From an uncultured Merdimonas sp. (GTDB taxonomy: Bacteria; Bacillota; Clostridia; Lachnospirales; Lachnospiraceae): a DNA stretch of 40,372 nucleotides. The notes under the pieces were generated by a model, which saw nothing but the letters and a program-made list of their open reading frames with translations, was not told the origin of the DNA and did not search any database. Position 1 is the first letter of the stretch. Every line of letters begins with the position of its first letter. Where the stretch lies: contig CALWAZ010000152.1 of assembly GCA_944375725.1 (NCBI GenBank), positions 1 to 40,372 on the forward strand. Direction: 5' to 3'. The translations under genes were made by a program, and so were the position numbers. Below are positions 10,125 through 18,386 of the stretch, piece by piece.

Positions 10125-10152
10125 TTGTTTTTTTCTGAAATGATGATAAAAT
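10125..10152 (+). promoter_or_regulatory. Possible promoter of the amino-acid ABC transporter
   Basis: TTGTTT (10125-10130), 16-bp spacer, TAAAAT (10147-10152), about 55 bp before the binding-protein start. The -35 match is weak. Confidence 0.4.
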
Positions 10153-10206
10153 GTAGCAGAGTGAATTTTTATGATTTGCTTATTTCATTCAATGGGAGGA
10201 AGAACT

Positions 10207-11067
10207 ATGAAAAAATTAGCAGCTGTATTACTGGCAGGCATTATGTGTGTATCTCTGGCAGCCTGCGGCTCCAGCGCATCCGATGACGCCGCGTCCACAG
10301 ACACTCAGGCCGCCACAGAGGAAACTGCAGAAGAGACAGCGGATGACGCTGCTGCAGATACAGAAGGCGAGACGGCGGAAGCCGGAGAGGTAACTACGGT
10401 GACCGAAGGCGTTTTGACGATGGGCACCAACGCGGCCTTCCCGCCGTACGAGTACTATGATGGAGACACGATCGTAGGCATCGACGCTGAAATCGCTCAG
10501 GCGCTCGCTGATAAGCTGGGACTGAACCTTGAGATCGTAGATATGGATTTCTCTTCCATCGTTACCGCGGTACAGACCGGAAAGGTGGATGTGGGCATCG
10601 CCGGCATGACTGTAGATCCGGAAAGAGAAAAGAACGTAGACTTCACAGATTCTTATGCTACAGGCGTACAGGTTATCATCGTGCCGGAGGATTCTGATAT
10701 CACTTCTGTAGATGATCTGGACGGAAAGCTGATTGGTGTTCAGGAAGGAACCACCGGACACCAGTACTGCTCTGAGGACTATGGCGATGACATGGTAATC
10801 GCATATACAAACGGAGCTACCGCTGTACAGGCGCTGCTTCAGGGCAAGGTAGACTGCGTGGTTATCGATGAGCAGCCGGCTATCAGCTTTGTAGAGGCAA
10901 ATGAAGGTCTGAAGATTCTGGATACCGAGTATGTGGTAGAGGATTACGCAATCGCTGTTTCCAAGGATAATCCCGGACTGAAAGACGCGATCAACACAGC
11001 TCTGGGCGAGCTGATCGAGGATGGAACGGTTCAGGGAATTCTTGACAAATACATCAAGGCAGAATAA
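10207..11067 (+). CDS. Polar amino-acid ABC transporter substrate-binding lipoprotein
   Basis: Extracellular solute-binding protein family 3, 286 aa. The N-terminus is a lipoprotein signal ending in the lipobox LAAC (C20), followed by an Ala/Glu/Thr-rich linker of about 50 residues that would tether the domain to the membrane. The fold signatures are GTNAAFPPYEYYDGDTIVGIDAEIAQALADKL-like in character (start GTNAAFPPYEYY, then VGIDAEI), with IAGMTVDPEREKNVDFTDSY following. The ATG at 10207 follows GGGAGGA; an upstream in-frame ATG lacks such a site. It heads a transporter operon with a permease and ATPase. Ligand is probably a polar amino acid; which one is not determinable. Confidence 0.94.
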   Translation: MKKLAAVLLAGIMCVSLAACGSSASDDAASTDTQAATEETAEETADDAAADTEGETAEAGEVTTVTEGVLTMGTNAAFPPYEYYDGDTIVGIDAEIAQALADKLGLNLEIVDMDFSSIVTAVQTGKVDVGIAGMTVDPEREKNVDFTDSYATGVQVIIVPEDSDITSVDDLDGKLIGVQEGTTGHQYCSEDYGDDMVIAYTNGATAVQALLQGKVDCVVIDEQPAISFVEANEGLKILDTEYVVEDYAIAVSKDNPGLKDAINTALGELIEDGTVQGILDKYIKAE

Positions 11068-11139
11068 ATAGAATGGCAGAATGGCTGGCGGATTGACTGA
11101 AATACCGCAGAGGCCGGAATGCTGAAAAAGAGCATCAGA

Positions 11140-11176
11140 CGGGGGTGTTCAGGAAAACTTGGAACACCCCCGTTTT
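11140..11176 (+). terminator. Intra-operon terminator after the binding-protein gene
   Basis: An 11-bp perfect stem (11140-11150 with 11162-11172) followed by TTTT. Its position between the binding protein and the permease suggests partial termination that keeps binding-protein mRNA in excess. Confidence 0.75.
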
Positions 11177-11288
11177 ATAGCGCCAGTGTACAAGGAGCAA
11201 AAGGAGCAGGCTTTGCTCTTTGTACAGGGACGTTATGATTATTACAGCTATGATATAAGAAACGTATTACGAAAGGGGGCCATGCGGC

Positions 11289-12020
11289 GTGGAAGGATTT
11301 ATGGAAAGCTTGAAGACAGGGCTGTATCAGACCTTTGTTCTGGACAATAACTATCAGTATTTTGTCCGGGGAGTCGGCGTCACTCTGCTGGTGACGGTGT
11401 TTGCTCTGATACTTGGCCTGATACTCGGTGTGATTGTGGCGATTATCCGCTCTGCACATGATCAGCAGCCGGAAAAGAAAAAAGGAATCATACTGCGGAT
11501 ATTAAATGGCATCTGCAAGGTATATTTGACGGTGATTCGAGGTACGCCTACACTGGTGCAGCTTCTGATTATGTGGTTTGTTATCTGGGCCAGTGCCCGG
11601 GCTACAGACGGCAATATGATACGCTGCGCGATTTTGTCTTTTGGAATCAATTCAGGAGCCTATGTGGCCGAGATTGTCCGTTCGGGAATCATGTCCATTG
11701 ACAAGGGACAGATGGAGGCCGGACGATCCCTGGGACTGAATTACGCCACAACCATGCGGTTTATTATCATTCCCCAGGCTTTTAAAAATATTCTGCCTGC
11801 CCTGGGAAATGAGCTGATTACGCTTTTGAAGGAGACTTCTGTGGTAACTGTCATCGGTCTGAAGGATCTGACGAAGGGAGCCATGATTATCCAGTCCAAG
11901 ACTTATCAGGCATTTGTGCCGTTCTTTGCTATCGCGGCCATCTATCTTGTGATGGTACTTGTACTGTCCTGGATTCTGGGCAGACTGGAAAGGAGGCTGA
12001 GACAGAGTGATTTACGTTAA
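11289..12020 (+). CDS. Amino-acid ABC transporter permease (HisMQ/GlnP family)
   Basis: Inner-membrane permease of 243 aa with about five hydrophobic segments. The EAA-loop signature that contacts the ATPase, [20 protein letters not shown], lies at mid-protein, and [15 protein letters not shown] is the family's N-terminal motif. The listed start is a GTG at 11289 preceded by GAAAGGGGG; an ATG at 11301 is a possible alternative. The 3' end overlaps the ATPase gene by 14 bp, giving coupled translation. Confidence 0.93.
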   Translation: MEGFMESLKTGLYQTFVLDNNYQYFVRGVGVTLLVTVFALILGLILGVIVAIIRSAHDQQPEKKKGIILRILNGICKVYLTVIRGTPTLVQLLIMWFVIWASARATDGNMIRCAILSFGINSGAYVAEIVRSGIMSIDKGQMEAGRSLGLNYATTMRFIIIPQAFKNILPALGNELITLLKETSVVTVIGLKDLTKGAMIIQSKTYQAFVPFFAIAAIYLVMVLVLSWILGRLERRLRQSDLR

Positions 12021-12729
12021 GGGATTATCCAAAGCCTTTGGAGACAATCAGGTCATCTCCAATATCGATATGCATATCCGTCCGGGTGAAAAGGTGGTTA
12101 TCGTGGGTCCATCCGGTTCTGGAAAGTCCACATTCTTACGCTGCCTGAATCTTCTGGAGCAGCCCACAGGCGGCTCCATCGTGTTCGACGGCCAGGAGAT
12201 TACAGCCCCCGGTGTGGACGTCAACCTGATCAGACGGCGGATGGGCATGGTATTTCAGCATTTCAATCTCTTTGCCAATCTGACGGTAAAGAAAAATATA
12301 ATGCTGGCTCCGGTTCAGCTGAAACTGAAGACAAAGGAAGAAGCGGAGGCAGAAGCCATGCGTCTTCTGAAGCTTGTAAATCTGGAGGAAAAGGCGGATT
12401 CCTATCCGGCTCAGCTTTCCGGCGGACAGAAGCAGAGAATTGCCATTGTACGTTCTCTCGCCATGAATCCGGAGGTGATGCTGTTTGACGAGCCCACCTC
12501 AGCCCTCGATCCGGAGATGGTAGGCGAGGTGCTGGAGCTGATGAAACGGCTGGCAGACGACGGCATGACCATGGTGGTGGTGACTCATGAGATGGGCTTT
12601 GCCCGGGAGGTGGGAACCCGCGTGGTATTCATGGATGAAGGGGTTATCAAGGAGGAAAATGAGCCGAAGGAGTTCTTTGATCACCCGAAGGATCCGAGGC
12701 TTCAGGACTTCCTGTCAAAGGTGCTGTAG
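12007..12729 (+). CDS. Amino-acid ABC transporter ATP-binding protein (GlnQ-like)
   Basis: ATPase subunit of 240 aa that powers the polar amino-acid importer. Walker [10 protein letters not shown]-loop region [12 protein letters not shown] signature LSGGQKQR, Walker [13 protein letters not shown] and the switch histidine in [13 protein letters not shown] are intact. The GTG start overlaps the permease stop and has AAAGGAGG ten bases upstream. The operon order binding protein-permease-ATPase is usual, with one permease gene, implying a homodimeric channel. Confidence 0.95.
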   Translation: MIYVKGLSKAFGDNQVISNIDMHIRPGEKVVIVGPSGSGKSTFLRCLNLLEQPTGGSIVFDGQEITAPGVDVNLIRRRMGMVFQHFNLFANLTVKKNIMLAPVQLKLKTKEEAEAEAMRLLKLVNLEEKADSYPAQLSGGQKQRIAIVRSLAMNPEVMLFDEPTSALDPEMVGEVLELMKRLADDGMTMVVVTHEMGFAREVGTRVVFMDEGVIKEENEPKEFFDHPKDPRLQDFLSKVL

Positions 12730-12829
12730 AGCAGAAAAGCGATTTTCGATTTCTTTCGTCTTTCGTAAGAATTTCTTAATCTACTTTATAGATTTTTTAG
12801 AGGGAGTACATAGATTGGTCACAATTCCC

Positions 12830-12953
12830 TGCTATATTAAACATGTAGCAAGAACACATATCAGTATTTCATTCATAACACTCGGGGACTTCCGGGAGGA
12901 AGTCCCCACTCCCTCGAAATTTCAGGAACCTGTTCCCTCAGGTTCCTTTTTTT
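12830..12953 (+). ncRNA. Candidate small RNA or long 3' UTR with two hairpins
   Basis: A perfect 10-bp hairpin (12884-12893 with 12898-12907) is followed by a 9-bp hairpin (12924-12932 with 12939-12947) and seven Ts. It lies over 150 bp past the ABC operon stop. TATATT near 12833 and TTGGTC upstream hint at a promoter but the spacing is poor, so it may instead be the operon's 3' end. It matches no RNA family I recognise. Confidence 0.35.
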
Positions 12954-13042
12954 GCGCGCCGGCAGTGAACCCTGCGAAAGATTTTATAAAGACAATCCGA
13001 AAGGAGCCTGCCCGCAGAGGCTGGGATTCTCTTTCATACAGT

Positions 13043-13090
13043 AAAAAACGGACAGATCCTCTCATAAAGAAAATCTGTCCGCTTTTATTT
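13043..13090. terminator. Bidirectional hairpin terminator
   Basis: CGGACAGAT (13049-13057) pairs with ATCTGTCCG (13073-13081). Six As precede it and a T-rich run follows, so it could act in both directions. Confidence 0.65.
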
Positions 13091-13259
13091 TGTCTGTCTC
13101 AAAAGGGCTCCAGCCGCCGCGTGTTCTCGGGATAAATATGTGTGAGACCGGACACCGGCGATACGGGCGGACCCGCACTCCTCCCCGGAACTGGCGCCAG
13201 ATTTATTATACTGCCGAATCCCTGGAAATGCAAGAGTTCCCTCCAGAAGCGGTTTCTGC

Positions 13260-13288
13260 GTGACAATCCCATGAAAATAGTCTATACT
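13260..13288 (+). promoter_or_regulatory. Promoter of nth
   Basis: GTGACA (13260-13265), 17-bp spacer, TATACT (13283-13288), about 50 bp before the nth start codon. Confidence 0.65.
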
Positions 13289-13338
13289 TTTATACGGAAA
13301 ACGAAACTGCAGTTCAGCAGAGATAAAGAGGATCTATT

Positions 13339-13980
13339 ATGACAAAAGAAAAACTTGCACTGGAAATCATAGAAAGACTGAAAAAGGAGTATCCGGACGC
13401 GGGATGTACGCTGGATTACGATCAGGCCTGGAAGCTTCTGGTAAGCGTGCGGCTGGCGGCTCAGTGTACCGATGCCAGGGTAAATGTGGTGGTGGAAAAG
13501 CTGTATGAAAAGTATCCGGATGTGAAGTCTCTGGCGGAGGCGCCGGTGGAGGATATTGAGGCTATTGTAAAGCCCTGCGGTCTGGGACACAGCAAAGCGC
13601 GGGATATCAGCGCCTGCATGAAAATTCTGATGGAACAGTATGGGGGAAATGTGCCGGATACCTTTGAGGAGCTTCTGAAGCTCCCGGGCGTAGGAAGAAA
13701 GAGCGCGAACCTGATTATGGGAGATGTGTTTGGAAAGCCTGCCATTGTGACGGATACCCACTGCATCCGCCTGGTAAACCGGATGGGGCTGGTGGACAAC
13801 ATCAAAGAGCCTAAAAAGGTGGAAATGGCCCTTTGGAAGCTGATTCCTCCGGAGGAAGGCAGCGATTTCTGCCACAGGCTGGTTTATCATGGAAGGGATG
13901 TCTGTACGGCGAGGACAAAGCCTCACTGTGACCGATGCTGCCTTGCGGATATCTGCGCGAAAAACGGTGTGGATAACTGA
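13339..13980 (+). CDS. nth: Endonuclease III, DNA glycosylase/AP lyase
   Basis: Removes oxidised pyrimidines and cleaves abasic sites. The 213-aa protein has the helix-hairpin-helix LPGVGRKSANLI with catalytic K121 and the catalytic aspartate D139 in VTDTHC. Four C-terminal cysteines for a 4Fe-4S cluster are present, but the first gap is seven residues (CTARTKPHC) where the classical pattern is six, then C-x2-C-x5-C. The start follows a purine-rich AGAGGAT site. It has its own promoter and is followed by two rRNA methyltransferase genes. Confidence 0.95.
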   Translation: MTKEKLALEIIERLKKEYPDAGCTLDYDQAWKLLVSVRLAAQCTDARVNVVVEKLYEKYPDVKSLAEAPVEDIEAIVKPCGLGHSKARDISACMKILMEQYGGNVPDTFEELLKLPGVGRKSANLIMGDVFGKPAIVTDTHCIRLVNRMGLVDNIKEPKKVEMALWKLIPPEEGSDFCHRLVYHGRDVCTARTKPHCDRCCLADICAKNGVDN

Positions 13981-14100
13981 GAAAGACCACCGGTGTTCTG
14001 TGGAAGAATCGGGCAATACGGTTTGAAAGACAGAATGAAAAAAGCTCGGAATAGAAATGGGAAAAAGAAAACAGGAAAAGAAAACGACAGGGGAACGAGG

Positions 14101-15303
14101 ATGGAAACTGCGATAGTGACATTGAAAAAAGGAGAGGGCCGGTCGCTGAAGGCCGGCGGAGCCTGGGTTTATGATAATGAGATAGCGTCTGTGCTGGGAA
14201 GCTTTGAGGACGGGGATATCGTCCAGGTCCACGATTTTGACGGCTACGGCCTGGGAAAGGGATTTATCAACCGCCACTCCAAGATCCGGGTAAGAATGCT
14301 TACCAGAAATCCGAATCAGGAGATAGACCGGGAATTCTTAAGAAAAAGGGTGCGCGATGCCTGGGAATACCGGAAGAAGACAGTGGATACGGCAAGCTGC
14401 CGGCTGATTTTCGGGGAAGCGGACTTTCTGCCGGGAATCGTGGCAGACAAGTTTTCCGATGTGCTGGTGATCCAGTCACTGGCTCTTGGCATGGAACGTA
14501 TGAAGGATGTGATAGTGGAAGAGCTGAAGGCAGCGCTTCTGGAGGACGGCATCCGGATACGGGGTGTTTATGAGAGAAGCGACGCCAGGGAACGGGAAAA
14601 GGAAGGCATGGAGCGGGTCAAGGGATTTCTGGGAGAGCCCTTTGACACCAATGTGGAGATCACGGAAAACGGGGTTCGATATCTGGTGGACGTGAAGGAT
14701 GGACAGAAGACAGGATTTTTCCTGGACCAGAAATACAACCGGCTGGCTGTGCAGAAGCTTTGCAGGGACGCGCGGGTGCTGGATTGTTTTACGCATACGG
14801 GTTCCTTTGCCCTGAACGCGGGACTGGCCGGCGCACGGGAGGTCCTGGGGGTGGACGCGTCTGAGCTGGGCGTTCATCAGGCCAGACTGAATGCGGAGCT
14901 GAACGGGCTTCAGGACCGGGTCCATTTTCAGTGCGCGGACGTCTTTGATCTTCTGCCGGAGCTGGAGAAGAAGGGAGAGCAGTTTGACGTGGTCATTCTG
15001 GATCCGCCTGCTTTTACCAAATCCCGCAGCTCGGTGAAAAATGCGGTTAAGGGATACCGGGAGATCAATATGCGGGGCATGAAGCTGGTGCGGGACGGAG
15101 GCTTTCTGGCCACCTGTTCCTGTTCTCATTTTATGACCTATGAGCTTTTCACCCAGACTCTGCAGCAGGCGGCCAGAAGCGTGCACAGGCGGCTCAGGCA
15201 GGTGGAATACCGGACGCAGGCGCCGGATCATCCGATTCTCTGGGCGGCAGATGAGTCCTATTATCTGAAGTTTTATATTTTCCAGGTTTGTGAGGAAAAG
15301 TGA
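14101..15303 (+). CDS. RlmI-like 23S rRNA cytosine-5 methyltransferase
   Basis: A 400-aa SAM-dependent methyltransferase of the RlmI (YccW) family, which in E. coli modifies C1962 of 23S rRNA. The N-terminus (LKKGEGRSLKAGGAWVYDNEI) is a PUA-like RNA-binding domain. The Rossmann methyltransferase domain shows LDCFTHTGSFALNAGLAG, the VILDPPAFTKS motif and the CSCSHFM cysteine motif of m5C enzymes. The ATG at 14101 makes the protein start just before the PUA domain; the longer in-frame extension upstream is basic, low-complexity and unlike the family. It is one base from the next gene. Confidence 0.9.
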   Translation: METAIVTLKKGEGRSLKAGGAWVYDNEIASVLGSFEDGDIVQVHDFDGYGLGKGFINRHSKIRVRMLTRNPNQEIDREFLRKRVRDAWEYRKKTVDTASCRLIFGEADFLPGIVADKFSDVLVIQSLALGMERMKDVIVEELKAALLEDGIRIRGVYERSDAREREKEGMERVKGFLGEPFDTNVEITENGVRYLVDVKDGQKTGFFLDQKYNRLAVQKLCRDARVLDCFTHTGSFALNAGLAGAREVLGVDASELGVHQARLNAELNGLQDRVHFQCADVFDLLPELEKKGEQFDVVILDPPAFTKSRSSVKNAVKGYREINMRGMKLVRDGGFLATCSCSHFMTYELFTQTLQQAARSVHRRLRQVEYRTQAPDHPILWAADESYYLKFYIFQVCEEK

Positions 15304-15304
15304 T

Positions 15305-16765
15305 ATGAAGCTGCCGGAGGAATTTGAAAACAGAATGAAAGCGCTTCTGGGAGCAGAGTATTCTGCTTTCCTGGAAAGCTATGAGCGCAGGCCCTGTCAG
15401 GCTCTGCGGGTGAATACCGGAAAGCTGTCCCCCGGGAAATTTCAGGAGATCAGTCCTTTCCGGCTGCGCCCGGTGCCATGGGCGCCGGGCGGCTTCTATT
15501 ACGGGGAGGAAGACAGGCCGGGAAAGCATCCCTGGCATGAGGCAGGGCTTTACTATATTCAGGAGCCCAGTGCCATGGCGGTGGGCGCTCTGGCGGGCGC
15601 GGCGCCGGGCGAGCGGATTCTCGACCTCTGCGCCGCGCCCGGGGGAAAGACCACCCAGCTGGCGGCAGCCATGGAGGGAAAGGGCCTTCTGGTGTCCAAT
15701 GAGATTCATCCGGCCCGGGCCAAAATTCTTTCTTCCAATGTGGAACGTATGGGGATTACGAATGCCGTAGTGACCAGCGAGACGCCGGAACGGCTGGCGG
15801 AACGTTTCCCCGGATTTTTCGACCGGATTGTGGTGGATGCCCCCTGTTCCGGCGAAGGAATGTTCCGCAAGGACGAGCAGGCTGTTCTGCAGTGGAGCCC
15901 GGAAAATGTGAAGATGTGCGCGGAAAGGCAGCAGGGGATTCTGGATCAGGCGGCAGAGATGCTCCGTCCGGGAGGAGTACTGGTATACTCCACCTGTACC
16001 TTCGCTCCGGAGGAAGACGAGGGAAGCGTGGCTGCTTTCCTGTGCCGCCATCCGGAGTTTTCCGTAAAAAAGACAAAGGCCTGGGAGGGGTTTGCGCCGG
16101 GACGGCCGGAATGGGTAGAGAAAACAGTTCTGTCAGGAGTCTGGGAGAAAGAGGCAGAGGAACAGATAAAAGATACCTTCCGGCTCTGGCCCCACAGGCT
16201 GGAGGGAGAGGGACATTATCTGGCTGTCCTGCAGAAGGCGGGAGAAAACGGGGCGCAGAGTCTGCGTGCGGAATTGCCCGGAAAAACAGGAAAACCGGGG
16301 AAAGCCGGGAAGACAGGACGCGTATCATCCGCGGCCGCGGAAAAGGAAGCTCTCCGGCTGTATCAGGAATTCGTGGAAGAAAATCTGGTCCGGGCACCGG
16401 AGGGAATCCCGGTTTTATTTGGAGAACAGCTGTTTCTGATGCCCTGCCGCCTGGATCTGGCCGGCCTGAAGGTGCTCCGTGCAGGACTTCATCTGGGAAC
16501 TGTCAGAAAAAACCGGTTTGAGCCGGCCCACGCGCTGGCCCTTGCCCTGAAAAAAGAGGACGCCCGAAGGGGCTGCTCCTTTGCGGCAGATGGAGGAGAA
16601 ATCCGGGCATACCTTCGGGGGGAAAGTCTGGAGCCGGGACCGGACGCCGCTGAGGAGAAGGGATGGGCTCTGGTTCTCGCGGGAGATTTCCCGCTGGGCT
16701 GGGGAAAACTGGCCGGAGGCATGCTGAAAAATCATTATCCCAAAGGACTGCGCCTGTACTTTTAA
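15305..16765 (+). CDS. RsmF/NSUN-family 16S rRNA m5C methyltransferase
   Basis: A 486-aa RNA methyltransferase of the NOL1/NOP2/sun family. The SAM site LDLCAAPGGKTTQLAAAM, the motif IV cysteine in VDAPCSGEGMFRKDEQA and the motif VI cysteine in VYSTCTFAPEEDEG are the two-cysteine hallmarks of m5C enzymes. The long C-terminal region with an RNA-binding PUA-like end resembles RsmF (YebU). A poorly conserved basic linker occurs near residues 320-350. Start at ATG 15305 with GAGGA eight bases before; a GTG at 15290 overlaps the upstream gene. The exact rRNA target is not provable here. Confidence 0.88.
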   Translation: MKLPEEFENRMKALLGAEYSAFLESYERRPCQALRVNTGKLSPGKFQEISPFRLRPVPWAPGGFYYGEEDRPGKHPWHEAGLYYIQEPSAMAVGALAGAAPGERILDLCAAPGGKTTQLAAAMEGKGLLVSNEIHPARAKILSSNVERMGITNAVVTSETPERLAERFPGFFDRIVVDAPCSGEGMFRKDEQAVLQWSPENVKMCAERQQGILDQAAEMLRPGGVLVYSTCTFAPEEDEGSVAAFLCRHPEFSVKKTKAWEGFAPGRPEWVEKTVLSGVWEKEAEEQIKDTFRLWPHRLEGEGHYLAVLQKAGENGAQSLRAELPGKTGKPGKAGKTGRVSSAAAEKEALRLYQEFVEENLVRAPEGIPVLFGEQLFLMPCRLDLAGLKVLRAGLHLGTVRKNRFEPAHALALALKKEDARRGCSFAADGGEIRAYLRGESLEPGPDAAEEKGWALVLAGDFPLGWGKLAGGMLKNHYPKGLRLYF

Positions 16766-16931
16766 AAGCGGGGAAAAATCTGTTCCTTAAATCGTTTTCC
16801 GGAAAAGAAATGCTTTACCTGTCCGGAAAAATGTATTATTATAAAAGGGTTGAAGATGACAGTATCCGCAGAATGGACGGAAGTGGGAGTCTGGCGGATA
16901 CGAGTGAAAATATGAGAGGAGAATTGCGACG

Positions 16932-18116
16932 ATGGCAGAAAAAACTGTTGGCGAAAGAAGCCTTGAGCTTCATGAGAAGTACAGAGGAAAAATTGAGATC
17001 AAATCCAGAGTTCCGGTAAAGACAAAAGAGGATCTTTCTCTGGCGTATACGCCGGGTGTTGCCCAGCCCTGTCTGGAGATTCAGAAGGACATCAGCAAAT
17101 CCTATGTGTATACAAACCGCTGGAACACCTGCCTGGTTGTAACAGATGGAACAGCAGTCCTGGGCCTTGGAGATATCGGACCGGAAGCAGGCATGCCCGT
17201 TATGGAAGGAAAATGCGTGCTCTTCAAGGAGTTTGGAAATGTGGATGCTTTCCCGCTGTGCATCAAGAGCAAGGATGTGGATGAAATCGTCAACACGATT
17301 TATCTGATTTCCGGAAGCTGCGGCGGCGTGAATCTGGAGGATATCTCTGCTCCCCGCTGCTTTGAGATTGAGAAGAAGCTGAAGGAAAAATGTGATATTC
17401 CGATTTTCCATGACGATCAGCACGGAACGGCTGTCATCACTCTGGCAGGCCTTACCAATGCGCTCCGCCTGGTAGGAAAGAAGAAAGAGGATATCAAGGT
17501 GGCTGTAAATGGAGCCGGAGCAGCCGCAATCTCTATTACCAAGCTTCTGATTGCCGCAGGTATCCGTGATGTGACTCTGTGTGACCGTACCGGAGCCATC
17601 TACGAGGGCCGCGAGAAGGGTATGAATCCGATTAAGGAAGAGATAGCAAAGATTACAAACCGCGAGAAGATTCATGGAACACTGGCAGATATCGTAAAGG
17701 GCGCGGATGTATTTATCGGCGTAAGCGCTCCGGGCAGCCTGACCACAGATATGGTAAAGACCATGGCCAAGGACGCTATCATCTTTGCGTGCGCAAACCC
17801 GACACCGGAGATTTATCCGGATGAGGCAAAGGCAGGAGGAGCAAGAGTGATCGCCACAGGCCGCAGCGATTTCCCGAACCAGATCAACAATGTTCTGGCG
17901 TTCCCGGGTATTTTCCGCGGAGCATTTGATGTGCGCGCGAAAGACATCAATGATGAGATGAAGATGGCTGCCGCTGAGGCGCTGGCAAATCTGATTTCGG
18001 ATGATGAGCTGTCTGAGGACTACATTATCCCGGCTGCTTTCGATCCGAGAGTAGGAAAGGCCGTTGCGGAAGCAGTAGCTGAGGCTGCGAGAAAATCAGG
18101 CGTAGCCCGCATCTGA
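16932..18116 (+). CDS. NAD(P)-dependent malic enzyme
   Basis: Oxidatively decarboxylates malate to pyruvate. The 394-aa size is that of the short bacterial malic enzymes without a phosphotransacetylase-like tail. Seen: the catalytic tyrosine in LAYTPGVAQPC, the general-base lysine in LCIKSKDVDEIVNT, the metal-binding block SAPRCFEIE followed by HDDQHGTAV, and the nucleotide-binding GAGAAA. AGAGGAG stands about ten bases before the ATG. A two-hairpin terminator region follows, so it is probably monocistronic. NAD versus NADP preference is not determinable. Confidence 0.93.
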   Translation: MAEKTVGERSLELHEKYRGKIEIKSRVPVKTKEDLSLAYTPGVAQPCLEIQKDISKSYVYTNRWNTCLVVTDGTAVLGLGDIGPEAGMPVMEGKCVLFKEFGNVDAFPLCIKSKDVDEIVNTIYLISGSCGGVNLEDISAPRCFEIEKKLKEKCDIPIFHDDQHGTAVITLAGLTNALRLVGKKKEDIKVAVNGAGAAAISITKLLIAAGIRDVTLCDRTGAIYEGREKGMNPIKEEIAKITNREKIHGTLADIVKGADVFIGVSAPGSLTTDMVKTMAKDAIIFACANPTPEIYPDEAKAGGARVIATGRSDFPNQINNVLAFPGIFRGAFDVRAKDINDEMKMAAAEALANLISDDELSEDYIIPAAFDPRVGKAVAEAVAEAARKSGVARI

Positions 18117-18138
18117 TAGAGATCATACAGGACCGTGT

Positions 18139-18175
18139 TTCCGGAAAGAAGAAGATGAAATTGTTCTTTCCGGAA
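18139..18175 (+). other. Hairpin in the malic enzyme 3' UTR
   Basis: A 12-bp perfect inverted repeat (18139-18150 with 18164-18175) without a T-tract lies between the stop codon and the terminator. It could protect the 3' end or aid termination. Confidence 0.5.
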
Positions 18176-18192
18176 CAGGCAGCAGGAAAGAA

Positions 18193-18242
18193 AACCTCTC
18201 TGCCGCAGAAGATCAAAAGGATTCTGCGGCAGAGAGGTTTTG
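18193..18242 (+). terminator. Terminator of the malic enzyme gene
   Basis: An 18-bp perfect stem (18193-18210 with 18222-18239), with its arm ending in a short T run. Flanking As also permit function on the other strand. Confidence 0.8.
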
Positions 18243-18282
18243 TGCATGTTTGATAAAATCAGAAAAGAAAGAACGAAAAATA

Positions 18283-18311
18283 TTGACAAAAATGACAATG
18301 GGTGGCACAAT
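18283..18311 (+). promoter_or_regulatory. Promoter of the sirtuin-xpt-yitT group
   Basis: TTGACA (18283-18288), 17-bp spacer, CACAAT (18306-18311), about 75 bp before the sirtuin-like start codon. Confidence 0.65.
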
Positions 18312-18386
18312 GAAAACAAGGTAGTACACAGGCTGCATGGGGAGAGACCGGAACTGCCGAAATGATATTCCCGGGGAGGTATTCTT

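Larger units (their letters stand above)
12730..13338. other. Gene-free stretch between the ABC operon and nth
   Basis: This 609-bp stretch has no convincing coding frame. It contains a two-hairpin element ending in a T-tract (12884-12953), a second hairpin with flanking A and T runs (13043-13090), and the nth promoter. The part at about 13100-13250 shows nothing I can interpret. Confidence 0.55.

Noticed and set aside
9106-10143. Plus-strand 345-codon frame across uppP
   Set aside because: Lies antisense to a well-supported UppP gene, rich in Gln/His/Asp, no domain.
12587-13135. 182-codon plus-strand frame running past the ABC ATPase gene
   Set aside because: Its first part is a shifted frame of the ATPase gene and the rest crosses two hairpins; no domain or SD.
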